DNA of 64,000 nucleotides from Rostratula benghalensis (lineage: Eukaryota > Chordata > Aves > Charadriiformes > Rostratulidae), in contig VXAI01000038.1 of NCBI GenBank assembly GCA_013399305.1, positions 447,194 through 511,193 on the forward strand. The letters are read 5' to 3'. Shown piece by piece: positions 60,244 to 64,000 of the stretch. The stretch's first letter is position 1, and each line of letters opens with the position of its first letter. Position numbers and translations under genes: made by a program. The notes beneath the pieces are model-generated. The model searched no databases and was not told the DNA's origin. It worked only from the letters and a program-made list of their open reading frames with translations.

Positions 60244-60312
60244 AGGTATAGGTATAAGGTATCTGGGTAAGTCCTGCACCCAGGACTTACAAGGTGGTAA
60301 GTCCACCTTGTA
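60244..60312. repeat. Overlapping double hairpin with a GGTATA tandem
   Basis: GTAAGTCCTG (60267-60276) pairs exactly with CAGGACTTAC (60281-60290). TACAAGGTGG (60288-60297) pairs exactly with CCACCTTGTA (60303-60312). The loops are 4 and 5 nt and the hairpins overlap by three bases. The octamer GTAAGTCC occurs at 60267 and 60297, with its reverse complement at 60283. Three imperfect GGTATA/GGTAT units (60245-60262) stand just before. Both stems are perfect. Confidence 0.92.
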
Positions 60313-63300
60313 GCGGTAGTATCTTGTCCCTGGTTGAATTTTGCTTATTTTTATTGTCAGGAATGGGGAGGAAAAAAAGTAGTGATTGCACAATGTGCTG
60401 TCTTCTGTTTATCCAGTTATGTATTCATTGTTCCAGACACTGCACAATCAGTAATTTTCTAGTAACATGAGGCTGGAGCACTGTATGCAGGAGGGAACAG
60501 AAAATCTCCCTACTGTGTGGGCACCAGGTCACTGCCTGAGACATCTTTAACTGCACTGGGAAATATCAGGCTGCCAATGTGGCTCTGCTCTCTGCCTAAG
60601 CTCCATTAGGTATATGGATGATATTATTGAAAAAGGGAAAAAATTGATTTTGGCACTCTTTTCGTCTTAGTGCCGTGTAGGCTTCCTCCACCACCAGTCT
60701 GACCAGCTCAAAGGCAGTGCTGTTCAGCTCCAGTGTTTCCCTACAATGTGAGAGGAGGGATGAGGAAAACTGGTCTGCTGAGGCTCAGCCCCTACTTTTT
60801 GGCTGTCTTGGAAATATCCAACTTTTCAGTCTTTAGAAGTTGCAAATGACCAGAAAGGAGGAGGAAATGGGACCTGATTTCCTCTAGAAATGAGCCTTTC
60901 GGGAGATACCCCTCTCTGTGTGCCTTCCTGTCACCCCCTCTCTAACGTTCCGTGTGTCCCGGCCTCAGTCCAACCAACTCGATCTGCTGGTGGGGAAAAC
61001 AGGGGGAGAGCCTCATGGATAGTTAAAATGCTACAGGTGCCATGAAAACAGGCAATATACAGGCAGTTGCCAGAGCAGAAACTTTCCACAAGTACCTCTA
61101 CCAACAGCAATTGCACCTCTCCCGAGCACCAGTTCCCACCTCACCACCAGCTTCTCCTCTGCACTGGCTCTAGCCCTTGTGCAGGTGGAACCTGCCTTTC
61201 TTCAGGGACGTGCAGACACACAACCAAGCTAAGTTTTAATGCTGAAGACCATTACACAGAGGAGATGGGAAAAACTACTGCTGCCTCAGCTCCAAACTAC
61301 AAATCATAGGGAGTACTGGAGGTAAATAACACTCATTTTTTGTACTTAGGTTTTGGTTTTCAGTTAATTTCATTTAAATTTTTAAAGCACCCTGAGCTGC
61401 ACTGCAGAGTTAATGAATTTGGCAGATAACAGCACCGGCATGAAAAGCTCAACTCAAAGCACACATCTCTGCTTTGGCCTGATCAATGGTAATTGTGCTC
61501 CTCAGAGGCCAGAGCCTTCTGCACACACACAACTCTCGCTCCTCTGAAAGGCTGCTGCAGGTCCCAGCTTCCAGCTAAGGAGAACATGGCACGAGGAGAC
61601 AGCAGAGCTGGGTGGGATGCTAGCACCAACAGAGGAGCTGAAACGATGTGTTTGGAGAGCAAGGACAACCCAAGCAGTAAAAGCCAATCTCCTGTGCTGT
61701 TCACAGGGAGCAGAGCTTTCTCGTGAGGTGGGGCCATCCCAGCTTCTCTGCGTGGAACACAAACATGGGACTTGGCTGCCACAAGAGGCTACTGCATCCT
61801 CAAATTTTCTCAGAATCCCTAATGATCTCTATAAGGTTAATGACCACTACTAATAAGAGACTAATGATTCATTTGGGTCATCAACAAGGCAAGTCAGGAG
61901 TTTAACATGAGAAGATGGTACCAGCCTGTCTGGTGAGGGAGATGGACACTGATTAACTTTCTCCATACCCCTGCTCAACCATGTCTGTGCATAAACCCGC
62001 TTGAAGCTCTCAAGCAAATTATCATTTTCTAACATTAATATCTTTAAGCTTTCAGAAATAGCTGAAATTAATCTCTTGAGTGCACTGTGCTAGAAGGTTA
62101 AGGAGATCCTCAATGCACTCCTTAATTGGTAGAAGTTGTCACAGCTCTATGGGACTGTACTCAACAAAGCTCTGTCAGGTGCCAGCAGTTCTCTGTTTTT
62201 CCCTTTGACCCCAAAATCAAAAAACAGAAGAGGACTGAAACACTTGGGAAATTTTTCCAGGAAGCGCAAGTGGGTACAGTTTACAGAAATTCAGGTTTTC
62301 CTTTCCAGTCGATCTCAGGGCATCTGAAAAGCTGGAGGTGCCTGGGAGGTCTCTGCATCAGAGAGCACCCACACTGCCTGTAAAGATAGGGTTTTCTTTT
62401 CACTTCAGTTTGAAAACCATGTGAGCTTTCTACAGGCGGACTTGGGGAGGCCTTACCTCACACCCCTGGAACACGAACCATTAACAGAGAGGCTTGCTTA
62501 CCATTACTGCCTATTGCAAGATGGTGTATTACAGCTTGTCACACAAAAGCCTTTTCTGCCTAGAATCCACTAGAATGCCTTGCTCATTGAAGAGTGTACT
62601 CAAAACACCTTTAATCATTCAGCACCCAATCTCTCCGTACACACGGTCACTAAGGGAAATGCTGATACCAACCACAGCCACTGGGAATGATGTTCCCTTC
62701 CGCTGCCTGGGACTGGTAGAAGTCAAGCATCCTACAGGTGGATTTAGAGGACCAGGAATGAGAAATGGAGCTTCACAGCACCTCCCCTCCCTGCTCCTGG
62801 GCCAGGAAAGCGCAGCCAAGCTGGGCTCATTCTCCCGCTCTGGGATGGATGTGCTCCAGTCGACATGGCCTCTCCCTGCTAATCCCACAGCACAGATCCC
62901 TGGCAGAGTTGGCTCACATTTTGGTGAGAAACTGGTGGAGGCAGGCCACAGGGGAAGTTTGAGTCGTTAACATCGTATCAGTAACATAACATCATTAACA
63001 TACTGCTCAACAAAGTCAGGAAAACAAGTGCTATCATTTGGAGTTCTTACAAAAATTTGGCCCTACATTTTTAACTGCAGGTACAAGGGGTCTCAGAGTA
63101 GTGAAAAGAAGTGACCATACCTGGCTATAATCAGAACAAAGCTCAAATTCTCTTCTGTAACAGAGACCATGGACAATCAAGCAAGTTTTTTGTTCTATAC
63201 ATCAATAAAACCTGGGCTACCACACTGACCTGCCCCCAATGGGTCTATGACACAAAAGCAAACTCTCCACGGGGAGTTCTCAGATTTAAACAACGTTCAC

Positions 63301-63863
63301 TGCTTATCATCAGTTCAACTCATTGCCCTGTTAATTGTTGAAAAGAATTTGGAAAGAAGAGATGGGTGTAGAAGAAGGGTGTTGTATGGGGCCATTTGTA
63401 CTCCAAAACACAAAGAGAGAGAACTATTCCTGACACAGCGCATGTCTCTGCTCTTTCAGCATTTGTGTAATTATAGCCGAGTCTTTTGAACATTCAATGC
63501 ATCTCACAGAAAATGAGACATCCACATATTGTGGCTTAATGAAAAGAACTGAAGGAAATGTACCAAATTATTGGTTAACAGGCAGCTGCTTCATAAATGC
63601 TTTCTCCCATCTGTTTTTTCCTTCTCCTTCTATCAGCTCTTTCAGCCTAATCCCTACAAAACGCTGAGCCCAACGTTTCAGGGCTTCTCTAAACCTCTCC
63701 TGTCCGTGTTCACGGGCAGCTTCAGCAACTGGGTCCTGGATTTAGCAGCTCCCACGGCTGCACGTGCCCTGAGCATGGCCAGGAAAAGTGTGCCCTTGTG
63801 CAAACACACCCCATCGTGCAGGGGTGTGCTGAGAGCAGGGACAGCCAATGCTGCAGCTAATAC
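60313..63863. other. Gene-free stretch
   Basis: No gene or transposon is recognised. Open frames of up to 158 codons (62494-62970, plus) overlap an 89-codon frame on the other strand and match nothing I know. Nothing else stands out. Confidence 0.6.
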
Positions 63864-64000
63864 AGAGTCACAGAATCTTCATGGTTGGAAGGGACCTTTG
63901 AGATCATCCAGTCCAACTATAACAAAAAAACCCACAAACAAACCCACCCAACACACCACCACCACCACCCACTGACACCACCAAACCCAAAAAACCGCAC
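63864..64000 (-). mobile_element. CR1 LINE 3' end with simple-repeat text, cut by the window edge
   Basis: AGAGTCACAGAATCTTCATG, GTTGGAAGGGACCTTTGAGA and TCATCCAGTCCAACTAT are a CR1 3' terminus in minus orientation. Beyond it, 63921-64000 is A/C-rich with (ACC)n (63953-63969). The family normally reads CCACCACTAAACC-like text at this depth, so part of this may be CR1 expanded by slippage. The 5' extent is unknown because the window ends. Confidence 0.85.

Overview
This window is bird nuclear DNA with no protein-coding gene that I can support. The bird call rests on the interspersed repeats. Several CR1-type LINE 3' ends carry the avian hallmarks: termini built on ATTCTATGAT on one strand or AATCATAGAAT on the other, followed by the GGTTGGAAGGGACCTT-like block and the CCCTGCCCTGGGCAGGGACA-like block. 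In addition, one full-length and one truncated copy of a long terminal repeat match my memory of an avian endogenous retrovirus LTR family. Order and species cannot be told from what I see. No CRISPR array, bacterial operon, rRNA or tRNA was seen.

Layout. From 1 to 6.4 kb the DNA is single-copy and AT-rich, with one (AC)n microsatellite and one small tandem duplication. From 6.38 to 7.14 kb lies a cluster of plus-strand CR1 pieces, one of them rearranged so that a reverse-transcriptase-gene fragment sits between two copies of the 3' region. Minus-strand CR1 copies follow at 12.44, 18.51, 22.52, 24.71 (the longest, about 870 bp with a decayed reverse transcriptase C-terminus) and 63.86 kb (running off the edge). 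A solo LTR lies at 31.07-31.64 kb and a 3' LTR fragment at 43.84-44.02 kb. Recognisable transposon DNA is only a few percent of the window. The rest looks single-copy, with homopolymers, short hairpins and several AT-rich, TAAT-rich stretches that could be conserved regulatory DNA of a gene desert or a very long intron.

Coding potential. The longest open frames (215, 182, 180, 178 and 177 codons) lie in GC-richer patches, overlap open frames on the other strand, and match no family I recognise; I treat them as chance. Four short stretches have a convincing 3' splice-site look followed by an open frame, and are listed as findings rather than genes.

Most worth checking: a perfect 79-bp direct repeat 1,533 bp apart (recent duplication or assembly join); the shuffled CR1 at 6.43-6.92 kb; two overlapping perfect 10-bp hairpins at 60.27-60.31 kb that look like a template-switch mutation; a GC-rich tandem directly abutting a TATA box at 53.41 kb; an inverted pair of SOX-like sites around a TAAT core at 24.44 kb; and two candidate conserved elements at 32.5-33.0 and 57.9-58.2 kb. 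I found no convincing new biological system.
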